From the NCBI GenBank assembly GCA_964451415.1, contig CAYVHU010000007.1, positions 1 through 64,000 of the forward strand: a DNA stretch of 64,000 nt, written 5' to 3'. How positions within the stretch are numbered: the first letter of the stretch is position 1; each line of letters opens with the position of its first letter. Of this stretch, positions 19,009 through 27,995 are shown piece after piece. Made by a program: the position numbers and the translations under genes. The DNA comes from CAYVHU01 sp964451415 (GTDB taxonomy: Bacteria; Pseudomonadota; Alphaproteobacteria; Rhodospirillales; Magnetovibrionaceae). A model generated the notes under the pieces. The model was not told the DNA's origin, ran no database searches, and saw nothing but the letters and a program-made list of their open reading frames with translations.

Positions 19009-19548
19009 ATGATGTTTCCCGATCGCCATGTCGATTTCTGGGTCTTTGGCTATGGTTCCTTGATGTGGGATCCCGGCTTTGCCTATGCCGAAGTCGCCCC
19101 GGCGCGCATTTACGGCTTTCATCGCCGCTTATGCGTGCTGTCCACAATCTATCGCGGCACACCGGAAAAACCGGGGCTAGTCCTCGGTCTGGAACGCGGC
19201 GGATCGTGCACGGGGCGCGCCTTTCGCGTACGCACGCAGCACCTCAACGAAACGCTGGCTTATCTCGACGAACGCGAACAGCTTACCAAAGTTTACTGCC
19301 CGCATATCGCCGCCACCAGATTAAGCGACGGACGCATCGTTCAGGGCTACACCTTCGTCGTGCGCCACGAACATGAACAGTATGCGGGAAAACTCAGCCT
19401 CGACGAACAAACCCGGCTGATCGCCCAAGGCGTGGGAAAGCGTGGCTCATCCCTGGACTACATGATCAACACGATCAAGCACATGAACGAATTGGGAATC
19501 AAAGACACGCCCTTGCACCGAGTCCTTGAAAAAGCCCTGAAACTTTAA
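19009..19548 (+). CDS. chaC: Glutathione-specific gamma-glutamylcyclotransferase (ChaC family)
   Basis: ChaC-type enzymes cleave glutathione to 5-oxoproline and Cys-Gly. The substrate-binding motif FGYGSLMWDPGF is near the N-terminus and the catalytic Glu lies in LAYLDEREQL. At 179 residues it is a complete single-domain protein. The ATG at 19009 is followed directly by a second ATG. It ends four bases inside the 3' end of nrdJ on the opposite strand. With GloB and GST it forms part of glutathione turnover. Confidence 0.88.
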   Translation: MMFPDRHVDFWVFGYGSLMWDPGFAYAEVAPARIYGFHRRLCVLSTIYRGTPEKPGLVLGLERGGSCTGRAFRVRTQHLNETLAYLDEREQLTKVYCPHIAATRLSDGRIVQGYTFVVRHEHEQYAGKLSLDEQTRLIAQGVGKRGSSLDYMINTIKHMNELGIKDTPLHRVLEKALKL

Positions 19549-21923
19549 CCGCACTTCGAATACCCACACTCCAAACAAGTGTCGCAGCCTTCCTGCCTGG
19601 TAAGACCCGGCTGGCTGCATTTGGGACAAAACCGCAAACGCGTATCCTGCGACGGCTTCTCTTCGCGTGCATCTTCGGCAGATCCGGCGTCCAGATTGAC
19701 CACCAATGCTTCACGTTCCGGCATTTCGCGAAAGGGCGTGCCGCCCTTCAAGAAGCCAATGGCGATCATATGCTTCTCGATCACTTCACCCAAGGCCGCC
19801 AGCAAAGACGGGACATAACGCCCGCCGACCCAATGACCGCCGCGTGGGTCGAAGACGTTTTTCAGTTCCTCGACCACGAACGACACATCACCGCCGCGGC
19901 GAAACACCGCAGAAATCATACGACACAACGCCACCGTCCAGGCGTAATGTTCCATATTCTTCGAGTTAATAAACACCTCAAAGGGGCGTTCGCGGCCGTC
20001 ATGAAGAAAATCGTTGATGGTCACATAGAGGGCATGTTCGGATTCCGGCCAGTTGAGTTTGTATGTACTGCCCTTGAGGGACTCCGGACGCTCCAACGGA
20101 CGAAACATCTGATGCACGGTCGAACCCATGTCGCCTTTGGCTGCGGGCCGGTTCGCAACGGACGCACCGAACGGCAAACTTGCTTGTTGCGGCTCCTTCG
20201 TGCGCGTTTTTTTGCGCCCTCCTGATTTGCTGCGGACCTCCAACACCGCGCCGGTGATATCATTGGGACGGTACGTGGTGCAGCCCTTCAAACCCAGTTC
20301 ATAGGCCCGTTTGTAGATGTCCTTGAAGGCTTCGAACGAAATGTCTTCGGGACAGTTGATGGTCTTGGAGATGGAACTGTCGATATATTTCTGCACCGCC
20401 GCCTGCATCGCCAAATGGTCCTGCGGGGCAAGCTGTTGCGCATCCACGAAAGCCTCACTCAACGGCGCATCGTCACCTTTAAGTTTACGGTAAAGACGAT
20501 AGGCATAGTCCGTCACATATTCTTCCTTGCGCGTGCCGTCGGGTTGGAGAACATGGCGGGTATATTTAAAACTGAACACCGGCTCCAGGCCACTGGATAC
20601 ATTGTCGGCAAACAGGGAAATGGTGCCGGTCGGCGCAATCGAGGTGATCAGCGCGTTACGCACACCATGCGCGGCGATGGCCCCTTGCACATCGGCGTCC
20701 AGACGTTGGATCATTTCCCCTTTCTGGTATTTTTCCTTGTCATAAAGCGCAAAGGCGCCCTTTTCACGCGCCAGATCAGCAGAGGCCAGATAGGCCGCAC
20801 GCTCAATAGCCTTCATCCATGTCTCGCACAAGCGTACTGCCTGCGGTGAACCATAGCGCACATTGCACATAATCAGCGCATCGCCCAGACCGGTCACGCC
20901 CAGGCCGATGCGGCGCTTGGATTTGGCTTCTTTTTCCTGCTGCGCCAAGGGAAAACGCGACACGTCGATCACATTGTCCAACAGGCGCACCGCCGTCGTC
21001 ACCAAGGCTGAGAGCGCCGCCATGTCGATCGCTGCATCGTCGTCAAACGGATCGCTGACGAGCCGCGCCAGATTAACCGACCCCAAAAGGCACGCGCCAT
21101 AGGGCGGCAGCGGCTGTTCGCCACAGGGGTTCGTCGCATGGATGGTTTCGATGTAGTTCAGGGTATTCAAGCGGTTGATGCGGTCAATGAAAATCACGCC
21201 CGGTTCGGCATAAGCGTAGGTGGCGCGCATGATTTTGTCCCACAACGCGCGCGCGGATACGGTTTTGTAAACTTCGCCATTGAAAGACAGGTCCCAACTG
21301 TCGTCCGCTTCAAGCGCCGTCATGAACGCATCGCTCACCAGGACCGAAAGGTTGAACATGCGCAGCCGTCCCGGCTCCTGTTTGGCGGCGATGAACGCTT
21401 CGATATCCGGATGGTCGCAGCGCAACACCCCCATCATGGCGCCACGGCGCGACCCGGCGCTCATGATGGTGCGGCACATGGCATCCCACACATCCATGAA
21501 ACTCAGCGGGCCCGACGCATCCGCACCGATCTTCTTCACCCGAGCGCCCTTGGGACGCAGTGTGGAAAAATCGTAGCCGATACCGCCGCCTTGCTGCATG
21601 GTCAGCGCGGCTTCCTTAAGGCTGTCGAAAATACCCGCCATGGAATCCGGCACATCGCCCATGACAAAACAGTTGAACAAGGTCACATTGCGCGCCACAC
21701 CCGCGCCCGCGATGATGCGGCCGGCCGGCAAAAAACGAAAATCACAGAGGATATCGAAGAAGCGTTCCCGCCAACGCCCAGGGTCATCTTCGCGTGCCGC
21801 CAGGGCATGCGCAACCCGTCGCCACGTCTCTTCGATGGTTTTGTCCACAGGGTGCCCGTCCGCCCCTTTCAGACGGTACTTCATATCCCAGATTTGCTGG
21901 GAAACAGGGGAAATGGGAGCCAT
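19545..21923 (-). CDS. nrdJ: Adenosylcobalamin-dependent ribonucleotide reductase (class II) NrdJ
   Basis: NrdJ reduces ribonucleotides to deoxyribonucleotides using a radical from adenosylcobalamin, independent of oxygen. Key segments are the reducible Cys in VTLFNCFVMGD, the radical Cys and Glu in TNPCGEQPLPPYGACLLGSVN, the ITSIAPTGTISL loop and a Cys-rich C-terminal tail ending CLECGYSKCG that likely relays electrons. The 792-residue length fits with the start at ATG 21923 (MAPISPVSQQ); the frame is open to 22010 but that part is not family-like. No class I reductase is in the window. Confidence 0.95.
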   Translation of the reverse strand: MAPISPVSQQIWDMKYRLKGADGHPVDKTIEETWRRVAHALAAREDDPGRWRERFFDILCDFRFLPAGRIIAGAGVARNVTLFNCFVMGDVPDSMAGIFDSLKEAALTMQQGGGIGYDFSTLRPKGARVKKIGADASGPLSFMDVWDAMCRTIMSAGSRRGAMMGVLRCDHPDIEAFIAAKQEPGRLRMFNLSVLVSDAFMTALEADDSWDLSFNGEVYKTVSARALWDKIMRATYAYAEPGVIFIDRINRLNTLNYIETIHATNPCGEQPLPPYGACLLGSVNLARLVSDPFDDDAAIDMAALSALVTTAVRLLDNVIDVSRFPLAQQEKEAKSKRRIGLGVTGLGDALIMCNVRYGSPQAVRLCETWMKAIERAAYLASADLAREKGAFALYDKEKYQKGEMIQRLDADVQGAIAAHGVRNALITSIAPTGTISLFADNVSSGLEPVFSFKYTRHVLQPDGTRKEEYVTDYAYRLYRKLKGDDAPLSEAFVDAQQLAPQDHLAMQAAVQKYIDSSISKTINCPEDISFEAFKDIYKRAYELGLKGCTTYRPNDITGAVLEVRSKSGGRKKTRTKEPQQASLPFGASVANRPAAKGDMGSTVHQMFRPLERPESLKGSTYKLNWPESEHALYVTINDFLHDGRERPFEVFINSKNMEHYAWTVALCRMISAVFRRGGDVSFVVEELKNVFDPRGGHWVGGRYVPSLLAALGEVIEKHMIAIGFLKGGTPFREMPEREALVVNLDAGSAEDAREEKPSQDTRLRFCPKCSQPGLTRQEGCDTCLECGYSKCG

Positions 21924-22073
21924 AGTTCGCGTGCTTTTTTCTTTACATCCACATTGAAGCCAGAAGTCCCTGGGGTTCCCAATACGTTGGGAGAAGGCGA
22001 GACCGTTCAAAATGCCTCAGAGAATAGCGGAACTCATTGCAATCAAACGATATTTTAGATGCCACCCAGACCC

Positions 22074-22102
22074 AGTGTACGCGCGAAGCCAAGATCGGTC
22101 AA
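22074..22102 (-). promoter_or_regulatory. Candidate nrdJ promoter
   Basis: On the minus strand TTGACC (22102-22097) and TACACT (22079-22074) are spaced by exactly 17 bp. It is the best sigma-70 match in this intergenic region and points at nrdJ. Confidence 0.55.
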
Positions 22103-22132
22103 CGGATGTTCCTGTTATGTTTCAGATGGCCC

Positions 22133-22156
22133 CCCAACGGGGCTCTGCCCCCTGGG
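22133..22156. repeat. GC-rich hairpin resembling alphaproteobacterial intergenic repeats
   Basis: GGGGC (22139-22143) and GCCCC (22147-22151) form a stem with a TCT loop, extended by CCCA/TGGG pairing outside an internal bulge. Sequences with the GGGGCTCTGCCCC core recur between genes in many alphaproteobacteria, so it is probably a dispersed REP-like element. Confidence 0.5.
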
Positions 22157-22203
22157 CGCATCCTACACAACGCACCGATTTTGACACGCGTTTCTTCATG
22201 CAC

Positions 22204-22260
22204 ATATCCACAGCAATCTGGGGAAAACCTTCCGGGAAAAAGTCCACAAAGTTTTCCACA
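22204..22260 (+). promoter_or_regulatory. Cluster of DnaA-box-like sites upstream of nrdJ
   Basis: TTTTCCACA at 22252-22260 matches the DnaA box TTWTNCACA fully. ATATCCACA at 22204-22212 has one mismatch to TTATCCACA, and a reverse site TGGGGAAAA near 22219 has one mismatch. A further TCCACA core lies at 22243-22248. An AT-rich tract follows at 22266-22297. Such boxes are known to modulate ribonucleotide reductase genes in E. coli; here the role is inferred. Confidence 0.45.
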
Positions 22261-22318
22261 GGCTGTTTTGTAATATTAATATATCGTAAACTATATGTGG
22301 CCAACGCTTTGAAAACTA

Positions 22319-23110
22319 TTATTTCACACCGTTATGACCATGGTTATTTTCCACCGCACACGGATCAGGCGCCACCGCCAATGCATGGGGGTATCTCATC
22401 CGGGCATCCGCCACCAGCACCTTTGTGGCCTCTTCCATACGGCATTCGAGCGTCGCCATGAAGGTCTTGCGATCAAGCCCCGGCGCGATCGCCGGCAGAA
22501 TTTCGATGGTCACACACCCCGGACGTTTCAAAAAACTGCGCCGTGGCCAGAATAAACCGGAATTCACGGCAAAGGGCACTACATGTACGGCGCACCCCTT
22601 GTAAAGTGCGGCGACACCCGGGTGATAAACACCAGGCTCATCGAGGGCGGAACGGGTGCCTTCGGGAAAGATAACAACATCCTGCCCGCGCGCCAAACAG
22701 GCCCGCGCCCCGCGAACCATCGCTTTCAAGGCCGATGCCCCCGCCTTTCGGTCTATGGCGATGGCACCACCGCGCGCGACATACCAACCAAAAAAAGGAA
22801 TAGTGAGCAGTTCTTTTTTCAAAATGTAGGCAGGATCGCGACGCAACAGATAAAAAAAGCCCGTTTCCCATGCACTTTGGTGCTTGCAGGCGAATATGCA
22901 CGGTTCGTCAGGCAGGTTCTCCAGCCCCTTGAGTTTCCAACGCAGGCCGACAACAACCCTTAAAAACCACATCATACTCAGCGCCCAGGCCTTCAAACCC
23001 CATTGCGTGGCGGTTCGTGGCAAAAGCAGACACGGCAGCAAAAGTACGGCAAGCAGCAAACCGCCACCGAAAAACAGCACGTTGAATAATATAGAGCGAA
23101 AAAGCATCAT
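22319..23110 (-). CDS. plsC: 1-acyl-sn-glycerol-3-phosphate acyltransferase (PlsC family)
   Basis: This 263-residue membrane enzyme should acylate lysophosphatidic acid to phosphatidic acid. It has an N-terminal hydrophobic segment, the acyltransferase box I KHQSAWET (H-x4-E in place of the common H-x4-D), and box III FPEGTRS. The substitution of Glu for Asp in box I occurs in some family members but deserves note. The start overlaps the ydcF stop (ATGA), and the gene closes an ftsE-ftsX-ydcF-plsC run. Confidence 0.88.
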   Translation of the reverse strand: MMLFRSILFNVLFFGGGLLLAVLLLPCLLLPRTATQWGLKAWALSMMWFLRVVVGLRWKLKGLENLPDEPCIFACKHQSAWETGFFYLLRRDPAYILKKELLTIPFFGWYVARGGAIAIDRKAGASALKAMVRGARACLARGQDVVIFPEGTRSALDEPGVYHPGVAALYKGCAVHVVPFAVNSGLFWPRRSFLKRPGCVTIEILPAIAPGLDRKTFMATLECRMEEATKVLVADARMRYPHALAVAPDPCAVENNHGHNGVK

Positions 23111-23739
23111 GGGAAAAAACCGAGTAAGAAGTGACGTGTCCAGGCGATAAGAAACTTGTTGTATTCACCGATAAACAAATCCGCGGTGCCCGGCCAAGCC
23201 CACCAGTTGCGCCGCTTCACATGGGACGGAAAGACCGGGTGCGGAACCAGCACGATCGTGGGCATGGCGTGCTCGAATTCCAATATTGAGCGCGGCATAT
23301 GATAGGCGCTGGTTACAAGACGAAGCGACTTCACGCCATTCTTTCGCACCCATTGGGCGGTCTCCAGCGCATTGCCGATGGTATCCTCGGCATAGCCGAC
23401 GCTGACGCAGCAGTTGAGGTCGTCCGGATTCTGCCGGTAGGCCTCCAGAAGAGTTCTCACGTCCACGCCCTTGTAAACGCCGGAAATAAACAATTTGTCC
23501 GCTTTTCCGGTCTTCAACAGCTTCAACCCTTCGGCCAGACGTCCACTGCCCCCGGTCAGAACGACAATGGCGTCGGTTTTTGTGCGCGTATTCTCCCCTT
23601 GCGTCGGAATCGAATCGGCATAACGAAATAGCCCCACACCCCACACGCCCACAAGAACGACAAACAGCGCCGCAAACCGTTTGATGACGACCCCCGAACG
23701 CCGGCGGGGGGAGAAACGCGACAGGGAAGAACGGGCCAT
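23107..23739 (-). CDS. YdcF/SanA-like DUF218 family membrane protein
   Basis: The 210-residue protein has a basic N-terminus, one membrane segment (about residues 20-40) and a DUF218 domain with AIVVLTGGSGRLAEGLKLL, LFISGVYKG, AEDTIGNALETAQWV and VTSAYHMPRSILEFE. Relatives include YdcF and SanA, linked to envelope functions. It sits directly after ftsX (one-base gap) and overlaps plsC by four bases, so it is co-transcribed with the cell-division pair. The biochemical activity is unknown. Confidence 0.87.
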   Translation of the reverse strand: MARSSLSRFSPRRRSGVVIKRFAALFVVLVGVWGVGLFRYADSIPTQGENTRTKTDAIVVLTGGSGRLAEGLKLLKTGKADKLFISGVYKGVDVRTLLEAYRQNPDDLNCCVSVGYAEDTIGNALETAQWVRKNGVKSLRLVTSAYHMPRSILEFEHAMPTIVLVPHPVFPSHVKRRNWWAWPGTADLFIGEYNKFLIAWTRHFLLGFFP

Positions 23740-23740
23740 G

Positions 23741-24625
23741 TCAAAGCATCCCCTTCAGGTTTCGCATCACGGTAATGTACGCCGTCGCGCCCGCGACCAG
23801 CCCCGCCGCCACCGGCAAGCCCGTCAAGGAAAGCCAACCCGATACCGGCAACGCAACGTTCGGTATCAGACCGGCCTCCATCCGCCCCGCCACGACTTGC
23901 AACGCCAGCAACGTCGGCCCCGCCAGAGCGAGACCGTAAAATCCGCCTTTGAGCCCAAGCCTCAGGGCGCGCGCGGCAAATTGCCGGGCGATATAGCTGT
24001 CATGCGCACCGGTTAAGTGCAACACCTCGATCGCCTCGGCATGCACGGTCAGTCCGGTGCGCGTGGCGAACACCACCGTCGCGCTGGCAGCGGCGAAAAT
24101 CAGCATCAAAACGGCAAACGCCAATGCTTCCAAAGAGCGCACCATTTCGATCAACCGCACCAGCCATACGCCGTGGTCGTCCACCTGAACACCGGATACG
24201 GCCCGATCGAGTTTTTGCTGCAAAACGCGCACATCCACGCTCAACGCAGGGTCCGTTTTCACGTCGATCAAGCGCGGCAAGGGAACGTCGGCGGCATTGA
24301 TCTGGCCAAGCCACGGACTTAAAAGCTGCAAAACCTTGTCGTCTGAAATGACGCGCGTGCGCACCACTCCGGGAGTCGCGGCCAACATGTTCACGACGGT
24401 TTGCAACCGCCGCGTGCCGGAACCTTCATCGCCTTGCGGATCGGCGGGCACCTGCACACTCAAGGTCGTTGCCATGCCGGTATCCCAACGTTGCGCCAAA
24501 TGATCCAGACCGATCAGGCCCGCTTGCGCCAACGCCGCCAGAAACACCATAAAAGCAACCAGCCACGGTAAAAAACGCCCCAGGGCGTCTTGATCCAAAG
24601 GCAGGTCGGAACGACGGGAGAACAT
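23741..24625 (-). CDS. ftsX: Cell division protein FtsX
   Basis: FtsX is the membrane part of the FtsEX complex, which activates peptidoglycan hydrolases at the septum. The 294-residue protein has the expected four membrane segments: one near residue 20-42, then three in the C-terminal half with a large exported loop between the first two. The ATG overlaps the ftsE stop by one base (TAATG). Sequence conservation is low, as usual for FtsX, so the call rests on topology and the ftsE neighbour. Confidence 0.88.
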   Translation of the reverse strand: MFSRRSDLPLDQDALGRFLPWLVAFMVFLAALAQAGLIGLDHLAQRWDTGMATTLSVQVPADPQGDEGSGTRRLQTVVNMLAATPGVVRTRVISDDKVLQLLSPWLGQINAADVPLPRLIDVKTDPALSVDVRVLQQKLDRAVSGVQVDDHGVWLVRLIEMVRSLEALAFAVLMLIFAAASATVVFATRTGLTVHAEAIEVLHLTGAHDSYIARQFAARALRLGLKGGFYGLALAGPTLLALQVVAGRMEAGLIPNVALPVSGWLSLTGLPVAAGLVAGATAYITVMRNLKGML

Positions 24626-25392
24626 TATATGCGTTTCCCACCATCCAAAACGCCAAAATCGCTATTCGCACGCATCCCCGGCGTGATCATCAAGCGACCC
24701 GCATCAAGGCGCATCACCGGATGACCTAGCTGGCGCACCATCGCTTCGTTATGGGTCGCCACGACGATCGTGGTGCCAAGCTTGTTCAGCTCCTCGAACA
24801 AATGCATGAGACGCAAACCCATCCGTTCATCCACGTTCCCGGTGGGTTCGTCCGCCATCAGCAGGCTGGGACGCGAAATGACCGCCCGCGCAATGGAAAC
24901 GCGTTGCTTCTGACCACCCGACAGGGTCGGCGGGCGGGCGAGCATATGATTTTTCAAGCCCACCCAAGTCAACAGTTCCTCCACATGGCGTTTGACATCG
25001 CTTTCGCGGATATTGGCAACACGCAGCGGCAACGCCACGTTGTCAAAGGTGGAAAGATGATCGAGCAAACGGTAGTCCTGGAACACCACCCCGATGGAAC
25101 GACGCAACGCCGGCAAAGCGCCGCGCTGCGTCGTGGCGATATCACACCCGAACAGGTGCACCAAACCACGCGACGGCCGGTGCGCCAGATACATCAGCTT
25201 CAACAAAGACGACTTTCCGGCCCCCGACGGACCAACCAGAAAATGGTAGGATCCGGGAGCTAGATCAAACGTCACATCTTGTAAAACCTCTCGGCCCATA
25301 CCGTAACGAAGCCCGACATTCTCAAACCGAGCGATCAATGTATCCGGGGGTATATCCACAAAACCGCGCCTTCGTTCAACCTCGGCGCACAT
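24625..25392 (-). CDS. ftsE: Cell division ATP-binding protein FtsE
   Basis: FtsE is the ABC-type ATPase of FtsEX. Walker A GPSGAGKSSLLK, Q-loop region GVVFQDYRLLDH, signature LSGGQKQRVSIARA and Walker B LLMADEPTGNVD are intact. The frame is open far upstream to 26076, but that part is the antisense of the Pro/Ala/Glu-rich linker of the neighbouring gene. I start at the ATG at 25392, giving 255 residues with a short extra N-terminus before the ABC domain. It leads the ftsE-ftsX-ydcF-plsC operon. Confidence 0.93.
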   Translation of the reverse strand: MCAEVERRRGFVDIPPDTLIARFENVGLRYGMGREVLQDVTFDLAPGSYHFLVGPSGAGKSSLLKLMYLAHRPSRGLVHLFGCDIATTQRGALPALRRSIGVVFQDYRLLDHLSTFDNVALPLRVANIRESDVKRHVEELLTWVGLKNHMLARPPTLSGGQKQRVSIARAVISRPSLLMADEPTGNVDERMGLRLMHLFEELNKLGTTIVVATHNEAMVRQLGHPVMRLDAGRLMITPGMRANSDFGVLDGGKRI

Positions 25393-25530
25393 CGCGCCAC
25401 CAAGCCTTACGATGGCATGGCCGGGGGCGTAAAGTCCACAAATTGATAAACCGCCTTGCTTGCGTTGAACTCTGCAAACGCCTATAAATGGCAAGAGGTT
25501 AACGCGCTTCAAACGGGTCCAAAGTCGCCG

Positions 25531-26550
25531 ATGATCATCACCTGTCCCCATTGCGGAACACACTACGACATTCCTCCAAACGCCATTAAACCCACCGGGT
25601 CGATGATGCGTTGCGCGCGTTGTGGCCATACATGGCAGCAATCTGTAATCCATTCCATCGAGGTGCGCGAACAGCAAATAACCCTCCCGGCGGCAACCCC
25701 GCCCCCAACTCCGGCGGCGCCCCCAACCCCGGCCCCAGCGGCGCCCGCCCCGCCGCCACCTGCGCCGGAACCCGTCTTCGTCGCCGCGCCGGAACCCGCA
25801 CCGGAACCAGAACCTGCGCCACCCCCGGAACCTGCGCCAGAACCAGGGCCAGAACCGAAAGAAAGCCCCCTGTCCCAGGACGATCTGGACGACATCTTTG
25901 GCGAAGCGGAACCCGATCCCATCGAATCCGTGGTCAACGCCCCTTCGGACGCGGAAACGACCAATGAAGAAATTCAACCCGAAGACATCCCGGACCCGGA
26001 CCCGATTCCCGAAGCCTTCGCCATAGACGACGACGAAATCCCCATAGGCCGCCCGCGTTTCCACCGTCCGCAGCAAAAAAGCACGGGCAAGTTGAAAATC
26101 GCCTTGTTTTCCATCGTCGGGCTATTCGTCGCACTCTCGTTGGTGATCGTGCTTGCCAAAGGCATGGTGATGAAATACGTCCCCGCCAGCAAAAGCCTCT
26201 ACGTCCTTTCCGGCCTGTACACGCCCGACCCCGGTGAAGGGCTCGTGCCGCAGGACATCACACCCACACGGGATGTACGCGGCGGCGTGGAATACCTGAT
26301 CATCACCGGCAAGATCGTCAACATCACGAAACAACCCATCGTCGTACCGCCTTTGAAAGTTTCGCTAACGACCCCGCAAAACAAAGTTCTGGCGCATACG
26401 GTCATGAAGCTGTCCAAGGACGTCTTGAAAGCGGGCGGCAGCATTGCGTTCAAGGCGGAGTTCAAAAACCCGCCCGGAACCGCCCGCCAGATGACCGTCA
26501 AGTTCATCAGCCCCGAAGCGGGAAAAGCCGAGACATCCCCAGAACATTAA
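25531..26550 (+). CDS. MJ0042 zinc-ribbon / DUF3426 membrane protein
   Basis: The protein begins with a zinc ribbon (ITCPHCGTHYDIP and MRCARCGHTW), continues with a long low-complexity Pro/Ala/Glu linker (about residues 50-115), an acidic stretch, one membrane segment (about residues 185-210) and an exported beta-rich DUF3426 region ending in TVKFIS. I start at the ATG at 25531, placing the zinc ribbon at the very N-terminus as in relatives. The family is common in proteobacteria beside ftsE; its role is not established. Confidence 0.86.
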   Translation: MIITCPHCGTHYDIPPNAIKPTGSMMRCARCGHTWQQSVIHSIEVREQQITLPAATPPPTPAAPPTPAPAAPAPPPPAPEPVFVAAPEPAPEPEPAPPPEPAPEPGPEPKESPLSQDDLDDIFGEAEPDPIESVVNAPSDAETTNEEIQPEDIPDPDPIPEAFAIDDDEIPIGRPRFHRPQQKSTGKLKIALFSIVGLFVALSLVIVLAKGMVMKYVPASKSLYVLSGLYTPDPGEGLVPQDITPTRDVRGGVEYLIITGKIVNITKQPIVVPPLKVSLTTPQNKVLAHTVMKLSKDVLKAGGSIAFKAEFKNPPGTARQMTVKFISPEAGKAETSPEH

Positions 26551-26579
26551 TTTTTGCACCCATCGCAGAGTACCGCGAA

Positions 26580-27854
26580 TCACGCTTCCAGCCAGGGGGG
26601 AAGATGGTCTAGAGCGATAATCTCTTCGACCGAAAAACGCGCACGCACAATGGCGAATTGGTCTGCGTTCACCATCACCTCGGCCACCAAAGGTCGAGTG
26701 TTGTAGGTTGATGACTGAACCGCACCATAGGCTCCCGCCGTGCGCACCACCAGAAGATCCCCCGCCATGATGCGCGGCAAACGGCGGTTTATGGCGAAGG
26801 TATCGCCACTTTCGCAGATCGGCCCGACAATATCGACGTCGATGAGATCCTGATCAGGCTGCGGTTCCTTCTCAGGAACGATGCTGTGGTGCGCGTCATA
26901 AAGCGTTGGACGGATCAAGTCGTTCATGCCCGCATCGACAATCACAAAGGTCTTGCCTATCCCTTCCTTGACATAGATTACGCGCGTCACCAGCACACCG
27001 GAATTACCGCTGATCATACGTCCAGGTTCCAGCACCAGTTCAACGTCCAGCCCCCCCAGCGTTTCGTGGATCGTTTTCGCGTAAGCCTCCGGCGAGGTTG
27101 CCTGTGCTTCTTCTTCAGCACAGTAAGGAATGCCGAGACCGCCGCCGAGGTCCACAACATCCACCTCCAAGCCATCGGCGCGCAGCATGGCCGTGAGATA
27201 TCCAATACGCATAAAGGCGTCGCGAAACGGCTGCAAATCCAGCAATTGCGAACCGATATGCACGGCCAGGCCCTGAACCTTGATCCCCGGCAGATTGGCG
27301 GCTTTTCCATAGACCTCACGGACACGGGTCCATTCGATGCCGAATTTATTCTCCTTGCGCCCGGTGGTGATCTTTTCGTGCGTTCCCGCATCCACGTCGG
27401 GGTTGACGCGCAAAGCCACCGGTGCGATGACGCCCATGCGCATGGCCAGTGCGCTGACGTGTTCCAATTCAGGTTCCGATTCCACGTTGATTTGCTTGAC
27501 GCCCGCTTCCAAGGCGGCTTCGATTTCGTGTGCGGTCTTGCCGACCCCGGAAAAAACAATCCGCGAGGCAGGAATGCCCGCTTCCAGGGCACGCGCCAAT
27601 TCACCGCCCGAAACGACATCCGCACCGGCCCCCAACCGTGCCAGCGTCTTGATCACCGCCTGATTGGAATTGGCTTTCACCGCATAGCAAACCAGGGCGT
27701 CCAGACTGGCCAGCGCCTTGGCGAACACGTTGAAATGGCGCGTTAATGTTGCCGCGGAGTAGGCGTAAAATGGCGTCCCTACCTTAGCGGCGATCTCGCT
27801 AAGTGCCACATCTTCGGCGTACAGGCGGGCATTCTTGTACGAAAAATAATCCAT
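26580..27854 (-). CDS. lysA: Diaminopimelate decarboxylase LysA
   Basis: LysA makes L-lysine from meso-diaminopimelate with PLP. The PLP Lys lies in CYAVKANSNQAV, the glycine-rich phosphate site in VVDLGGGLGIPY, and LEPGRMISGN, the CESGDTFA Cys/Glu motif and the final YNTRPL segment complete the active site. The 424-residue length is typical. It lies 12 bp downstream of a tiny lipoprotein gene and argH, in a conserved argH-lptM-lysA order. Confidence 0.95.
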   Translation of the reverse strand: MDYFSYKNARLYAEDVALSEIAAKVGTPFYAYSAATLTRHFNVFAKALASLDALVCYAVKANSNQAVIKTLARLGAGADVVSGGELARALEAGIPASRIVFSGVGKTAHEIEAALEAGVKQINVESEPELEHVSALAMRMGVIAPVALRVNPDVDAGTHEKITTGRKENKFGIEWTRVREVYGKAANLPGIKVQGLAVHIGSQLLDLQPFRDAFMRIGYLTAMLRADGLEVDVVDLGGGLGIPYCAEEEAQATSPEAYAKTIHETLGGLDVELVLEPGRMISGNSGVLVTRVIYVKEGIGKTFVIVDAGMNDLIRPTLYDAHHSIVPEKEPQPDQDLIDVDIVGPICESGDTFAINRRLPRIMAGDLLVVRTAGAYGAVQSSTYNTRPLVAEVMVNADQFAIVRARFSVEEIIALDHLPPWLEA

Positions 27855-27866
27855 GGATTCGTTCTT

Positions 27867-27995
27867 TTACCGATTGGGGTATTGACCGGGATAGGTGGTC
27901 CCCGGCGGGTCCGCCGGCGCGCCACGGCGACCGCATGCGCTCACACTCACCGCCACCAGTAGCGCCACGATGGCGAGGCTCACAAATCGTATCAT
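27867..27995 (-). CDS. lptM: LptM-like small lipoprotein (42 residues)
   Basis: A 43-codon frame opens at ATG 27993-27995, overlapping the argH stop (ATGA), and ends with TAA at 27867. It encodes a signal peptide with a lipobox ending VSVSAC, followed by GRRGAP and a short Pro/Gly/Tyr-rich tail. This matches the LptM/LppL-type lipoproteins found next to lysA in many proteobacteria; E. coli LptM assists maturation of the LPS translocon. It is too short for most gene callers but the coupling and lipobox make it convincing. Confidence 0.85.
   Translation of the reverse strand: MIRFVSLAIVALLVAVSVSACGRRGAPADPPGTTYPGQYPNR

Larger units (their letters stand above)
21924..22318. other. 395-bp gene-free control region between plsC and nrdJ
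   Basis: No convincing gene lies here. It contains, reading toward nrdJ, an AT-rich tract (22266-22297), a cluster of DnaA-box-like sites (22204-22260), a GC-rich hairpin (22133-22156), and a good sigma-70 type promoter (22074-22102) leaving a leader of about 140 bases before nrdJ. I saw no cobalamin-riboswitch core and no clear NrdR box. Confidence 0.6.

Noticed and set aside
22204..22297. Chromosomal replication origin
   Set aside because: DnaA-like boxes and an AT tract are present, but boxes are few and no origin neighbour genes (dnaA, hemE, parAB, gidA) are near; kept as a regulatory candidate only.
21924..22318. Cobalamin riboswitch or NrdR box for nrdJ
   Set aside because: I looked for the conserved B12-box and the 16-bp NrdR palindrome; only a partial CACATATAG-like half was seen near 22290, not enough to call.
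25393..26076. 228-codon N-terminal extension of ftsE
   Set aside because: It is antisense to the Pro/Ala/Glu-rich gene at 25531 and gives a low-complexity Gly/Arg/Phe sequence; FtsE starts near its ABC domain.
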